From positions 3,534,001 through 3,598,000 of the forward strand of contig NZ_CP046175.1 in assembly GCF_009708215.1 (NCBI RefSeq): DNA of 64,000 nt, written 5' to 3'. The stretch comes from Occultella kanbiaonis (GTDB taxonomy: Bacteria > Actinomycetota > Actinomycetes > Actinomycetales > Beutenbergiaceae). The notes under the pieces were generated by a model. The model was not told the origin of the DNA. It saw nothing but the letters and a program-made list of their open reading frames with translations, and did no database searches. Shown here in pieces: positions 44,486 to 54,322 of the stretch. A program made the translations under genes and the position numbers. Each line of letters begins with the position of its first letter. The stretch's first letter is position 1.

Positions 44486-46006
44486 GTGGAAGCACTCGAC
44501 GTAGCCCGTTGGCAGTTCGGCATCGTGACCGTCTACCACTTCATCTTCGTGCCGCTGACGATCGGTCTGGCGCCGTTGGTGGCGATCATGCAGACGATCT
44601 GGACCTTCACCGGCAAGGAGAACTGGTACCGGCTCACGAAGTTCTTCGGCAAGCTTCTGCTGATCAACTTCGCGATCGGCGTGGTCACCGGGATCGTCCA
44701 GGAGTTCCAGTTCGGCATGAATTGGAGCGAGTACTCCCGGTTCGTCGGCGACGTGTTCGGGGCACCACTGGCCATCGAGGGCCTGGCCGCGTTCTTCGTG
44801 GAGTCCACGTTCCTGGGCCTGTGGATCTTCGGCTGGGACCGGCTGCCGAAGAAGATCCACCTGGCCTGCATCTGGGCGGTCGCGATCGCGACGAACGCCT
44901 CCGCGTTCTTCATCCTCGCCGCCAACTCGTGGATGCAGCACCCCGTCGGGGCGATCTTCAACGAGGAGACCGGGCGCGCCGAGATGGTCGACTTCGGCGC
45001 GGTGCTGACCAACAACACACTGGTCGCCGCGTACTCCCACACCGTCTCGACGTCGCTGCTGGTGGCCGGGACGTTCGTCGCAGGCGTGGCCGGATGGCTG
45101 CTGGTACGAGCGGCCCGGAACTCGCAGAAGGACCTGGCCCGGACCGTGTACCGGCCCGCCGCCCTGCTCGGGCTCGCCACCATCGTGATCGCCGGCGCCG
45201 GGGTGGTCGTCAGCGGCGACTACCAGGGCAAGCTCATGTACGAGCAGCAGCCGATGAAAATGTCCTCGGCGGAGGCCCTGTGTGAGGGCGAGAACGGCGC
45301 GGACTTCTCCCTGCTCACCATCGGGGACCTGTCCAACAGTTGTGAGGGCGTGCAGCACATCCTCACCATCCCCGGCGTGACCAGCTACCTCGGTACCGGC
45401 GACTTCGACGGGTACCTGCCCGGCGTGGAGGACCTCCAGGAGCAGTATGCCGAGCAGTACGGCGAGGGCGTCGACTACCGCCCGAACCTGGCCCTGACGT
45501 ACTGGTCGTTCCGCCTCATGATCGGTTTCGCGGCCGGGTCGGCGGCGCTGGCCCTGGTGGGGCTGTGGCTGCTGCGGCGCGGCCGGATCACGGACTCGAA
45601 GTGGTTCGGGCGGCTGTGCCTCGTGGCCATCCCGATGCCGTTCATCGCCGCCTCGTTCGGGTGGATCTTCACCGAGACCGGGCGCCAGCCCTGGGTGGTG
45701 GCCCCGAACCCGACCGGCGTGGATCTGGTCTGGATGCTCACAGCGGACGGACTGTCCACGACGGTGCCCGTCGGCGAGGTGCTCGCCTCCCTGATCACGT
45801 TCACCGTGCTCTACACGGTGCTCGCGGTGGTCTGGTTCACGCTGATGCGCCGGTACGCCGCGATCGGGGTGGCACCGGCCGCCGGCACCACCGCCGCCGC
45901 GACCGGTTCGCCCGACGATCCCGACTCCGACGACGGGTCCGATGATCCCGGCGGCACCGGAAGCGCCGAGGATCCCGAGTCCCAGCCCCTCTCGTTCGCG
46001 TACTGA
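44486..46006 (+). CDS. cydA: cytochrome bd ubiquinol oxidase subunit I
   Basis: Heme-carrying subunit of the high-affinity quinol oxidase in the plasma membrane. The 506-residue protein starts EALDVARWQFGIVTVYHFIFVPLTIG (first heme ligand His), then EFQFGMNWSEYSRFVGDVFG, AAYSHTVSTSLLVAG with the b558 His, RLMIGFA and the GRQPWVV motif of the quinol site. Acidic Asp/Ser-rich C-terminal tail. GTG 44486 preferred over the ATG at 44474, which abuts the AGAAGG ribosome site. Confidence 0.96.
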   Translation: MEALDVARWQFGIVTVYHFIFVPLTIGLAPLVAIMQTIWTFTGKENWYRLTKFFGKLLLINFAIGVVTGIVQEFQFGMNWSEYSRFVGDVFGAPLAIEGLAAFFVESTFLGLWIFGWDRLPKKIHLACIWAVAIATNASAFFILAANSWMQHPVGAIFNEETGRAEMVDFGAVLTNNTLVAAYSHTVSTSLLVAGTFVAGVAGWLLVRAARNSQKDLARTVYRPAALLGLATIVIAGAGVVVSGDYQGKLMYEQQPMKMSSAEALCEGENGADFSLLTIGDLSNSCEGVQHILTIPGVTSYLGTGDFDGYLPGVEDLQEQYAEQYGEGVDYRPNLALTYWSFRLMIGFAAGSAALALVGLWLLRRGRITDSKWFGRLCLVAIPMPFIAASFGWIFTETGRQPWVVAPNPTGVDLVWMLTADGLSTTVPVGEVLASLITFTVLYTVLAVVWFTLMRRYAAIGVAPAAGTTAAATGSPDDPDSDDGSDDPGGTGSAEDPESQPLSFAY

Positions 46007-46018
46007 GTCGAGGAAGCC

Positions 46019-47065
46019 ATGGATCTGCCCCTGCTCTGGTTCTTGATCATCGCCTTCTTCTGGATGGGCTACCTCGTCCTGGAGGGCTTCGACTTCGGCG
46101 TCGGCATGCTGATGCGCCCGCTCTCGCGCAGCGACACCGACCGGCGCCTGATCATCAACACGATCGGCCCGGTCTGGGACGGCAACGAGGTGTGGCTGAT
46201 CGTGGCCGGTGCCGCCACGTTCGCGGCGTTCCCGGAGTGGTACGCCACGATGTTCTCCGGGTTCTACCTGCCCCTGCTGGCGATCCTGGCGGCTCTGATC
46301 ATCCGCGGCGTCGCGTTCGAGTACCGCGGCAAGATCCACGACGACGCCTGGCGGGCGCGGTGGGACTGGGCCATCACGATCGGGTCCTGGGTGCCGGCGA
46401 TCCTCTGGGGCGTCGCGTTCGCGAACTTCGTGCGCGGGGTGCGCCTGGACGCCGACCACCAGATGGTCTCGGGGTTCTTCGAGCTGCTCTCCCCGTTCGC
46501 GCTCCTCGGTGGCGCCACCACCGCACTGCTGTTCGCCCTGCACGGCGCGATCTTCATCAGCCTCAAGACCGACGGCGACATGCGCGAGCGCGCCGGACGC
46601 ACGGCCGCCGTGCTGGCCGTGCCGACCCTCGTGGTGGCCGGGGCATTCGCGATCTGGGCGCAGGTGGTGCACTCGGCGCACACCTGGACGTGGGTGCCGG
46701 TGGGCGTGGCCGCGGCGGCGCTGGTCGCGGTCGTGTTCGCGACCCGGGCCCGCAGGGAGGGCTGGGCGTTCACGCTCAGCGCGCTCACGATCGCCGCCGT
46801 GGTCGTCTTCATCTTCGGCTCGCTGTACCCGAACGTGCTGCCCGCGATCAACGACCCGGCGAACTCCCTGACGATCGCCAACGCCTCGTCGACCGACTAC
46901 ACGCTGACCATCATGACGTGGGTGGCGGCGTGCCTGACCCCGCTGATCATCGCGTACCAGGGCTGGACGTACTGGGTGTTCCGCAAGCGCCTGACCACGG
47001 CCGCCATCCCCGCCCACATCGGACTGCCACGCAAGGACCCCGCGAAGGACCCGGCCCGCTCGTGA
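46019..47065 (+). CDS. cydB: cytochrome bd ubiquinol oxidase subunit II
   Basis: A 348-residue membrane subunit: LLWFLIIAFFWMGYLVLEGFDFGVGML, TIGPVWDGNEVWLIVAGAATFAAFPEWYATMFSGFYLPL, and FEYRGK are diagnostic. AGGAAG lies just before the ATG. Overlaps cydD by four bases (GTGA). Confidence 0.97.
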   Translation: MDLPLLWFLIIAFFWMGYLVLEGFDFGVGMLMRPLSRSDTDRRLIINTIGPVWDGNEVWLIVAGAATFAAFPEWYATMFSGFYLPLLAILAALIIRGVAFEYRGKIHDDAWRARWDWAITIGSWVPAILWGVAFANFVRGVRLDADHQMVSGFFELLSPFALLGGATTALLFALHGAIFISLKTDGDMRERAGRTAAVLAVPTLVVAGAFAIWAQVVHSAHTWTWVPVGVAAAALVAVVFATRARREGWAFTLSALTIAAVVVFIFGSLYPNVLPAINDPANSLTIANASSTDYTLTIMTWVAACLTPLIIAYQGWTYWVFRKRLTTAAIPAHIGLPRKDPAKDPARS

Positions 47066-48903
47066 GCAAGCCCCTCGATCCGCGCCTGCTCCGCCGAGCC
47101 CACGCCGCTCGCACCTACATGCTCCTCACTGCGGTGCTGACGGTGGCGGTGACGGCGTGCGTGGTGGCCGGCGCGATCCTGCTCGCCCGCGCGGTGGCCC
47201 CGGTGGTCACCGGGGCGGCGACGCTCGGACAGGTCCTGCCCCAGATCGCCTGGGTCGGCGCGCTGTTCATGGTCCGCGCCGGGCTGTCCGCGGTCTCGGA
47301 GTCGATCGCGCACCGCAGCGCCGTGCGAGTGATCACCGAGCTGCGGGAACAGGTACTGGTCCACGCTGCGGACCTCGGGCCACGCTGGCTCGCGACGAAC
47401 GGCGCCGATACCGCCACTCTGGCGACGCGCGGCATCGAAGCCCTCGAGCCCTACTTCGTCCGGTACCTGCCGCAGCTGCTGCTGACGGCGGTGCTCACTC
47501 CGGCGGTGTTGGCCGTCATCGCCGGGCTGGACGTGGTCTCCGCGGTCACGATCGGGATCACGATCCCGTTGATCCCGCTGTTCATGTGGCTCGTCGGGGT
47601 CGCCACCCAGAAGTACGCGGCGGACCGGTTGGCGGCGCTGTCCCGCCTTGGCAGCCAGCTCCTGGACCTGATCGCCGGGCTGCCCACGCTGCAGGCGTTC
47701 GGGCGGGCGCTCGGCCCGGTGCGCCGGGTCCGGGAGCTGGCCGACGCGACCCGTCGCACCACGATGGCGACGCTGCGGGTGGCGTTCCTGTCCGGCGCCG
47801 TGCTGGAGCTGCTCGCCTCGCTGTCGGTGGCGATGGTCGCCGTCGGGGTCGGGCTGCGGCTCGTCTACGGCGAGCTCGACCTGACCACGGGACTTGCCGT
47901 CCTGATCCTGGCCCCGGAGGTGCTGCTGCCGCTGCGGCAGGTGGGCGTGCACTTCCACGCGGCCGCCGACGGCGTGGCTGCGGCCGACCAGGTGCACACC
48001 GTCCTGGACACGCCCGTGACCGACCGCGACCAGCCGGCCGCCCCGGGCACGCGTCCGGTCGGCGTCGTGACGGCGCTCGAGTGGGACGGCGTCGACGTGC
48101 GCGCCGGCGACCGCGGCTACGCGGCACCGGCGGGACTGAGCGGCGTGGTCCGCCCGGGGGCGATCACGGCACTCGTCGGCCCGAGCGGTGCCGGCAAGAG
48201 CACCGCGGTGATGACCGCGCTCGGTGTGCAGGCCCCCGACGCCGGGCGGGTGCTGCTGCACACCCCCGACGGCGTGGTGCCGCTCGCCGAGGTGGCGCTC
48301 GCCTCGTGGTGGGCGCAGGTCACCTGGGTGCCCCAGCGGCCGGTGATCGAGCCGGGCACGCTGCGCGAGTACGTCACGGGGGCCTCGCTCGCCACGACCG
48401 GCGGCCGCGAAGGTGCCGAAGCGGCAGCCGATTCAGCACTGTCGGCATCACCCGCCTCGGTGCCAGGTGGTGAGAGTGCCGAAGCGGCACCAACGGCAGC
48501 ACTGTCGGCGGCGGCCGCGGCGACCGGGTTCGACGACGTGCTGGCCGGGCTGCCACGTGGCTGGGACACCCCGATCGGGCGGGGCGGCGTGGGCCTGTCC
48601 CTCGGGCAGCGGCAGCGCCTCGCCCTGACCCGGGCCCTGCTGCACCCGGGCCGGATGCTGGTGCTGGACGAGCCGACCGCGCACCTGGATGCGGCGAGCG
48701 AGGCGCAGGTGCTCACCGCCCTGCGCGCCGCGGCCGACGCCGGGAAGGCGGTGCTGGTGATCGCGCACCGGCCCGAGCTCATCGCGGCCGCGGACCATCT
48801 CCTCGAGGTGCGTGCGGGTGCGCTGCCCGAGGCCGGCGGTGCCGCCGAACGGGACAGCGTCGGGCGCGTCGATCGCTCCGATCGGGCGGCGGTGACCCGA
48901 TGA
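47062..48903 (+). CDS. cydD: ABC exporter subunit CydD (cytochrome bd assembly)
   Basis: One half of the heterodimeric cysteine/glutathione exporter needed for bd oxidase assembly. 613 residues: six membrane helices to about residue 320, then the nucleotide-binding domain with Walker A VGPSGAGKSTAV, signature LSLGQRQRLALTRALLHP, Walker B MLVLDEPTAHLD and IAHRPE. Between Walker A and the signature is an Ala/Ser/Glu-rich insert encoded by two 33-base repeats. GTG overlaps cydB. Confidence 0.95.
   Translation: MSKPLDPRLLRRAHAARTYMLLTAVLTVAVTACVVAGAILLARAVAPVVTGAATLGQVLPQIAWVGALFMVRAGLSAVSESIAHRSAVRVITELREQVLVHAADLGPRWLATNGADTATLATRGIEALEPYFVRYLPQLLLTAVLTPAVLAVIAGLDVVSAVTIGITIPLIPLFMWLVGVATQKYAADRLAALSRLGSQLLDLIAGLPTLQAFGRALGPVRRVRELADATRRTTMATLRVAFLSGAVLELLASLSVAMVAVGVGLRLVYGELDLTTGLAVLILAPEVLLPLRQVGVHFHAAADGVAAADQVHTVLDTPVTDRDQPAAPGTRPVGVVTALEWDGVDVRAGDRGYAAPAGLSGVVRPGAITALVGPSGAGKSTAVMTALGVQAPDAGRVLLHTPDGVVPLAEVALASWWAQVTWVPQRPVIEPGTLREYVTGASLATTGGREGAEAAADSALSASPASVPGGESAEAAPTAALSAAAAATGFDDVLAGLPRGWDTPIGRGGVGLSLGQRQRLALTRALLHPGRMLVLDEPTAHLDAASEAQVLTALRAAADAGKAVLVIAHRPELIAAADHLLEVRAGALPEAGGAAERDSVGRVDRSDRAAVTR
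48414..48509. repeat. two 33-base direct repeats inside cydD
   Basis: 48414-48446 and 48477-48509 share TGCCGAAGCGGCA at the left and CAGCACTGTCGGC at the right with a different seven-base centre; the offset is 63 bases, keeping frame. They encode the AEAAA...ALSA insert. The second copy contains GTGCCGAAGCGGCAC, itself palindromic. Confidence 0.8.
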
Positions 48904-50792
48904 CGTCCGCCACCCCCACGGCCGGCACCACCGCCAAGGCCGGCGCCGACCCGGCACCCGGAGCCACCTCCCCTGCCGGCGCCGCCGCCAGCCACTCTCC
49001 TGCCGCCAGCCACTCCCCCGCCGCCCGCCGCGACGGCCGGGACCTGACCGCATTGCGCCGGATCCTCCCGCTTCTGCGCGTCGACCCGAGCCGCGTGCTG
49101 GTCGCGATCGTCTGCGGCACCCTCGCCCTGGGAAGCGCCGTCGGGCTCGCTGCGGCGTCGGCGTGGCTCATCGCGCGGGCGTCCGAGATGCCGCCGGTCA
49201 TGCACCTCGGCGTGGCCGTGGTGGCGGTCCGCGCGCTCGGCATCTCGCGCGGTGTGTTCCGCTACCTGGAGCGGCTCTCCTCGCACGAGGTGGCGCTGCG
49301 CGGCGTGGTGGACCTGCGCACGAACGTGTACCGGATCCTCGCCCTCGGGCACCCGGAGGCGACCGCGGGGATGCGCCGCGGCGACGTGCTCGCCCGGGTC
49401 GGCGCCGACGTGGACGCGGTCGGCGACGTGGTGGTCCGGGCACTGATCCCGACGGCGGTCGCGGTCGTGGTCTCGGCCGGCACCGTCGGCCTCGTGGCCG
49501 CGTTCTCCCCCGCCGCCGCGGGCATCCTTACCCTCGCCCTGCTCCTCGCCGGGATCGGCGCACCGGCCCTCGCCGCGGCCGCGGCGAGACGCAGCGAACT
49601 GGCCGGCGTGCAGGCCCGCGCGGACGTGGCGGCCGCGTCCATGGTGATCCTCGACGGCGCCACGGAGCTGCGCGTGTCGGGTCGCCTCGCCGCCGCGGTC
49701 GCGGACCTGCGCCGCGCCGAGGCGCGGGTGGCCGCCGCCCAGGACGCCGCCGCCCGGCCCGCAGCCCTCGCGCAGGGGCTCGGTGTCCTCGCGACCGGCC
49801 TGGCCGTGGTCGGGGCGATGCTGGTCGGGATCCCGGCGACGACCGCCGGGACCCTGGCACCGGTCGAGCTGGCCGTCGTGGTGCTCACTCCGCTGGCCGC
49901 GTTCGAGGCCGCCGGTGCGCTGCCCGCGGCCGCGCTGCAGGTAATCAGGTCCGGCGGCGCCGCGCGCCGGCTCGTGGACCTGCTGGACCGGTCCGGCGCC
50001 TGGCCGACCGGCGACGACGCCTCGGTCGCGGCGGCGACGCCAGCCCGGGCGAGCGCCACGGCCCGGCCGGCCTCCGCCGTCGACCCGACGGTCGTCGCGA
50101 CCGGCCTCGCCTGCGGCTACCCCGGCCACCCGCCCGTGCTGACCGGCCTCGACCTGCGCCTGGAGCCTGGCCACGCCGTCGTCGTGGTCGGGCCGAGCGG
50201 GATCGGCAAGACCACCCTCCTGCTCACCCTCGCCGGCCTGCTCGAACCCGTCGCGGGCGAGGTACGCATCGGCGGCACGGACGGCGGTGCGCACCCGTCC
50301 ACGACCGTCGCGGTGACGGCCGAGGACGCCCACGTGTTCGCCACCACCGTGCTCGAGAACCTGCGGGTCGCCCGCGGCGACGTCACGCCGATCGAGGCCA
50401 CCGAGGCCCTCACCCTGGCCGGGCTCGGCGACCTGCTGGACCGGCTGCCGGACGGCCTGGACACCATGCTCGGGCCGGACGCCACAACGCTCTCGGGCGG
50501 GGAACGCCGTCGGCTGCTGCTCGCCCGGGCCCTGCTGCACCCGGCCCCGTTGATGCTCCTGGACGAGCCCGGCGAACACCTCGACCCGGCCACCGCGGAC
50601 GCCCTCATCGCCGACATCCTCAGCGTCGGCCGCGAGCGTGGTGTCCTCGTGGTGACCCACCGCCTGGCCGGGCTGGACGGAGCAGACCAGGTGATCGACC
50701 TCGGTGCTCGGGACATCGGTCCCTCGCCGAAGGCCCCGGTCAGCGGCCACACTGGGGAGATGGAGACGCTCGAACCCGGCCGCCGGCCATGA
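48900..50792 (+). CDS. cydC: ABC exporter subunit CydC
   Basis: Partner of CydD. 630 residues: 45-residue disordered start, six membrane helices with RALGISRGVFRYLERLSSHE, then Walker A VGPSGIGKTTLLLTLAGLLEP, signature LSGGERRRLLLARALLHP, Walker B LMLLDEPGEHLD and the H-loop VVTHRL. Overlaps cydD (ATGA) and the kinase gene (ATGA), so five genes form one transcript. Confidence 0.95.
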   Translation: MTSATPTAGTTAKAGADPAPGATSPAGAAASHSPAASHSPAARRDGRDLTALRRILPLLRVDPSRVLVAIVCGTLALGSAVGLAAASAWLIARASEMPPVMHLGVAVVAVRALGISRGVFRYLERLSSHEVALRGVVDLRTNVYRILALGHPEATAGMRRGDVLARVGADVDAVGDVVVRALIPTAVAVVVSAGTVGLVAAFSPAAAGILTLALLLAGIGAPALAAAAARRSELAGVQARADVAAASMVILDGATELRVSGRLAAAVADLRRAEARVAAAQDAAARPAALAQGLGVLATGLAVVGAMLVGIPATTAGTLAPVELAVVVLTPLAAFEAAGALPAAALQVIRSGGAARRLVDLLDRSGAWPTGDDASVAAATPARASATARPASAVDPTVVATGLACGYPGHPPVLTGLDLRLEPGHAVVVVGPSGIGKTTLLLTLAGLLEPVAGEVRIGGTDGGAHPSTTVAVTAEDAHVFATTVLENLRVARGDVTPIEATEALTLAGLGDLLDRLPDGLDTMLGPDATTLSGGERRRLLLARALLHPAPLMLLDEPGEHLDPATADALIADILSVGRERGVLVVTHRLAGLDGADQVIDLGARDIGPSPKAPVSGHTGEMETLEPGRRP

Positions 50793-52417
50793 CGAAGTTC
50801 CTCGACGCCGTCCTGTCGGTCACCTCGCACCTGCACCTGGACGACATGCTCGCCAACTTCGTGCGGGCCGCCGCGGACCTGACCGGCGCGAAGTACGCCG
50901 CGATCGGCGTCCTCGACGCGGCCGGCGAGACGGAGACGTTCGTCCAGCACGGGGTGGACCCGGTCACCGAGGCGGTCCTGGAGCATCCGCACGGGCGCGG
51001 GATCCTCGCCGAGATCCCCACCGACGGGGTGCTGATGCTGTCCGACCTGACCACCCACCCACGGTTCCAGGGGTTCCCCGAGGGGCACCCGATGATGCGC
51101 TCCTTCCTGGGCGTCCCGGTGCGGGTGGCCGACCAGGTCTACGGCCGGCTCTACCTGTCCGAGAAGACGGGCGGCGACTTCACCGACACCGACGCCGAGA
51201 ACATCCGGATGCTCGCCGCGGCGGCCGCGATCGCGGTGCAGAACTCACGCCTGTACAAGGCGGCGCGGACCCGGGAGCGTTGGCTCGCCGTCGGGCAGGA
51301 GATCACCACGGCGCTGTTGTCCGGGCTCGACGTGGAGGACGCCCTCGCCCTCATCGCCCGGAAGGTGCGCAAGGTGGCGGACGCGGACACCGCCGTGGTG
51401 GTGCTGCCCGGCCTCGACGACTCCTGGCTGATCGAGTTCGCCGACGGTGACCCGGTCGGCGACCTGATCGGGATCGTGATGCCGCCGGACGGGCGGGCGA
51501 TGACGGTGCTGGCCGAGAAGGAGGGGATCATCGTCGATTCCTTCGCCCGTGCCCGCAACCTGCGGGTGCCCGAGTTCGGCCGGTACGGGCCGTCGCTGTA
51601 CGCGCCGCTCGTCGCCGAGGGGCAGAGCATGGGCGTGATCATCCTGCTCCGGAACAAGCACGCCCCCGAGTTCACCGAGAGCGACCTGAACGTGGCCGAG
51701 TCGATCGCCCGGCAGGCCGCGCTGGCGCTCAAGCTCGCCGAGGCGCGCCAGGCCCAGGACCTCGCCGGGCTCGTCGAGGAGCGCGCCCGGATCGCCCGGG
51801 ACCTGCACGACATGGCGATCCAACAGTTGTTCGCCACCGGGCTGCAGCTGGCCCATGCGCGCGACCAGGTGCCGCCCGAGCGTGACGAACTGCGTCAGGT
51901 GCTCGCCACGGCGCTCGACGGGGTCGACGACTCGGTGCGCCAGATCCGCGCGATCGTGCAGAACCTACGCTCCCCGAACGAGAACGCGCCGCTCCTGGAG
52001 CGGCTGCGCCGGGAGACCTCACTGGCCCGTACCGGTCTCGGCTTCGCCCCGTCCCTAGTGCTGGAGGCCACCGACCCCGTCACCGGGGTGCCGCAGCCGT
52101 CGGACCAGGCAGCCGACGACCTCGACGCGCGCGTGGACGCCGACCTCGCCGACGACGTGGTCGCGGTGGTCCGGGAGGGGCTCGCGAACGCGGCCCGGCA
52201 CGCCCGGGCGTCGTCGGTGCACGTGCGGCTGGCGGTCGGGCCGGAGGACATCGAGGTGGTGGTCACCGACGACGGAGTCGGGCTCGATCCCGAGCGCAAC
52301 CGCTCGTCCGGGCTCGACAACCTCGCCACTCGGGCCCGCCGGCACGGCGGCGAGTTCCGGTTGGGGCCAGGGCCTGACGGCGGGACGTCGTTGGTCTGGA
52401 CGGCCCGGTCGGGCTGA
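50789..52417 (+). CDS. DosS/DevS-like GAF-GAF sensor histidine kinase
   Basis: A 542-residue cytoplasmic kinase. GAF-1 (about 20-155: LTGAKYAAIGVLDAAGE ... FLGVPVRVADQVYGRLYLSEKTGGDF), GAF-2 (about 185-315: ADTAVVVLPG ... YAPLVAEGQSMGVIILLRNKH), HisKA_3 with phosphorylated His340 in RIARDLHDMAIQQLFATGL, and the HATPase core (REGLANAARHARAS, VTDDGVGL). Domain order matches mycobacterial DosS, a heme redox/gas sensor. Whether GAF-1 binds heme is not provable here. Last gene of the cyd operon. Its regulator may be the NarL-type protein at 55755-56411. Confidence 0.92.
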   Translation: MTKFLDAVLSVTSHLHLDDMLANFVRAAADLTGAKYAAIGVLDAAGETETFVQHGVDPVTEAVLEHPHGRGILAEIPTDGVLMLSDLTTHPRFQGFPEGHPMMRSFLGVPVRVADQVYGRLYLSEKTGGDFTDTDAENIRMLAAAAAIAVQNSRLYKAARTRERWLAVGQEITTALLSGLDVEDALALIARKVRKVADADTAVVVLPGLDDSWLIEFADGDPVGDLIGIVMPPDGRAMTVLAEKEGIIVDSFARARNLRVPEFGRYGPSLYAPLVAEGQSMGVIILLRNKHAPEFTESDLNVAESIARQAALALKLAEARQAQDLAGLVEERARIARDLHDMAIQQLFATGLQLAHARDQVPPERDELRQVLATALDGVDDSVRQIRAIVQNLRSPNENAPLLERLRRETSLARTGLGFAPSLVLEATDPVTGVPQPSDQAADDLDARVDADLADDVVAVVREGLANAARHARASSVHVRLAVGPEDIEVVVTDDGVGLDPERNRSSGLDNLATRARRHGGEFRLGPGPDGGTSLVWTARSG

Positions 52418-52450
52418 CCCGGCCGGGCCGATCGTGGCCCCCGCTGCCTC

Positions 52451-54322
52451 TCACCACCACCCGACGAGCTTGTGCAGCTCGTCCTCGAGGCGGCGGGCGA
52501 GCGAGGTGTCCGCTGCGACTGCTGCACGCTGATCCAGCGCGCCGGCGGGATCGCTGGTGATCAGCCCGTCGACACCATCGCGCACGAATCGGCGCATCGC
52601 GGCCGGGTCGTTGACGGTCCACAGCAGCAGCTCGGCGCCGGCGGCGTGCGCCTCGCTGAGGATCCGCGGGGTGTAGGAGGACTCCTCGAGGGCCACGAAG
52701 TCCGCCCGCCCGGGGTGGAGGCGGCCCCGGTGGAAGGCCACCACCCAGCCGGTCGTGACGTCGGAGAACCGGCCCTCGATCTCGTTCACCAGTGCGATGT
52801 CGAAGGCCTGGACGCGGGCGGTCGCGACCAGGCCGTGAGCCACCAGCACGGCCACGACGTCGCCGACGTAGTCCCCCTGCTCGCGCCCGTGGGTCTTCAG
52901 TTCCACCAGCAGCGCGATGTCCAGTTCGGCGGCTCGGGCCGCGAACTCCTCGAAGGTGGGGATGGTCGCAGTGTGTCCGCCCTGCCTGACCGTGGTCCCG
53001 GTCAGCTCCGCCGTCGTCAGCTCGAACACGGACCTGTTGATGCCCGCGATGCGACGCAGGTTGGTGTCGTGCACGACCACCAGGCCACCGTCGGCGGCCT
53101 GCTGGACGTCGAGCTCCACGTAGTCCGCGCCGACGGCCGCCGCCGCGTCGAGCGCGTCGAGCGTGTTCTCGACCGCGTCGTCCGTCACGCCTCGGTGCGC
53201 GATGACCGCCGTCGTCACCTCGTCGCGGACCGCGATCATGACCGTGGTGTTGACGGTGACCGCCACGGCGAGGACCGCGCCGAGCACCGCCACGCCGACG
53301 GCTCGGCCACCGGGCATCCCGGTCCATCGGGGGACCCATCCCGCGGCACGGGAGGCCTCGGGCGGAGGTTCGGTGTCCGGCGCGTCGAGCGGGGCGGTCG
53401 TCAGCCAGCCGATGTCGCCGCCGTGCTCGCGGCGCCGGTCCGCCAGAACCACCAGCGCCTGGGTGAGCACCGCGACGATGAGACCGCTCACGGCCAGCAC
53501 GGCCACCTGCACGACGGTCACGGTCAATCCTGCGACGAGCGGGGTGGCGGGCGGCCAGACGGCGTCGGCCAGCCGCACGGCGTACAGGATCAGCACCACC
53601 AGGCCACCGAGGACGACGGCGGAGACGGTCCAGGCCGCGGCGAACAGGCCGACCACCCGGGCGCTCTGCCCGCGGGTCATCCGCCAACTGCTCGCGAGGG
53701 CCGCGAGCACGGACACCCGGCTCGTGAGTAGTACCGCCGGGACCAGGACCAGGCGCACGTTGACGTAGAGGACGGCCACGGCGCCGAGCATCCAGACCAG
53801 CGTGCCGACGACCGTCTTGCGCAGCTCACCGGCGACGAACGGCGGCAGCTCGACGCCGCGGGTCAGGAAGGCACCGACCTCGAGACCGCCCAGCGGCACG
53901 AGCAGGAACGCGTACGCGACGAACACCAGGAGCTGTGGGCCGAGCAGGCGCCGGCCCACGGCCGCCAGTTCGGCGCCGATGGCCCGCGGATGCAGGATGG
54001 AGTCGTCGCGCAACCGGGTGCCGATCAGGATCAGGACGCCCTGCCCGATCAGGACGGCGACACTCGCCACGGCCGCGAGCAGCAACAACAACAGGAACGA
54101 GACCGGGTGCGTGAGCAGCCGGACGGCCGTGGCCTCCGTCAGCGCCGTCAGCCCGGCCGCCCTGAGCGCCGCGCGAAGGAGCAGCGCGACGATCGGCACC
54201 ACGACGAGCACCGTCGCAGCCTGGAGCGCCACGGTCGTGCGCAGGTAGAGGCTCCGATTGCGCGCGACCGTCACCGCGGCGGTGGCCAGGATGCCTGGCC
54301 TCCGCCGTTCGGCAGGGCTCAC
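52451..54322 (-). CDS. glycerophosphodiester phosphodiesterase with N-terminal membrane domain
   Basis: A 623-residue protein. Residues 1-340 hold about eight membrane helices (GDPD-associated membrane domain), and the C-terminal catalytic domain shows VIAHRGVTDDAVENTLDALDAAAAVGADYVELDVQQAADGGLVVVHDTNLRR, LLVELKTHG and LLLWTVNDPAAMRRFVRDGVDGLITSDP. Would hydrolyse glycerophosphodiesters from lipids at the membrane. Overlaps the dipeptidase gene by four bases. Converges on the kinase gene. Confidence 0.93.
   Translation of the reverse strand: MSPAERRRPGILATAAVTVARNRSLYLRTTVALQAATVLVVVPIVALLLRAALRAAGLTALTEATAVRLLTHPVSFLLLLLLAAVASVAVLIGQGVLILIGTRLRDDSILHPRAIGAELAAVGRRLLGPQLLVFVAYAFLLVPLGGLEVGAFLTRGVELPPFVAGELRKTVVGTLVWMLGAVAVLYVNVRLVLVPAVLLTSRVSVLAALASSWRMTRGQSARVVGLFAAAWTVSAVVLGGLVVLILYAVRLADAVWPPATPLVAGLTVTVVQVAVLAVSGLIVAVLTQALVVLADRRREHGGDIGWLTTAPLDAPDTEPPPEASRAAGWVPRWTGMPGGRAVGVAVLGAVLAVAVTVNTTVMIAVRDEVTTAVIAHRGVTDDAVENTLDALDAAAAVGADYVELDVQQAADGGLVVVHDTNLRRIAGINRSVFELTTAELTGTTVRQGGHTATIPTFEEFAARAAELDIALLVELKTHGREQGDYVGDVVAVLVAHGLVATARVQAFDIALVNEIEGRFSDVTTGWVVAFHRGRLHPGRADFVALEESSYTPRILSEAHAAGAELLLWTVNDPAAMRRFVRDGVDGLITSDPAGALDQRAAVAADTSLARRLEDELHKLVGWW

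Noticed and set aside
46192-48903. A 900-codon reading frame fusing cydB sequence to cydD
   Set aside because: The first 290 codons are the wrong frame of cydB; CydD homology begins at the GTG overlapping the cydB stop.
49163-52417. A 1084-codon frame extending the kinase across cydC
   Set aside because: The upstream part is Arg-rich out-of-frame cydC; GAF homology begins at the ATGA overlap at 50789.
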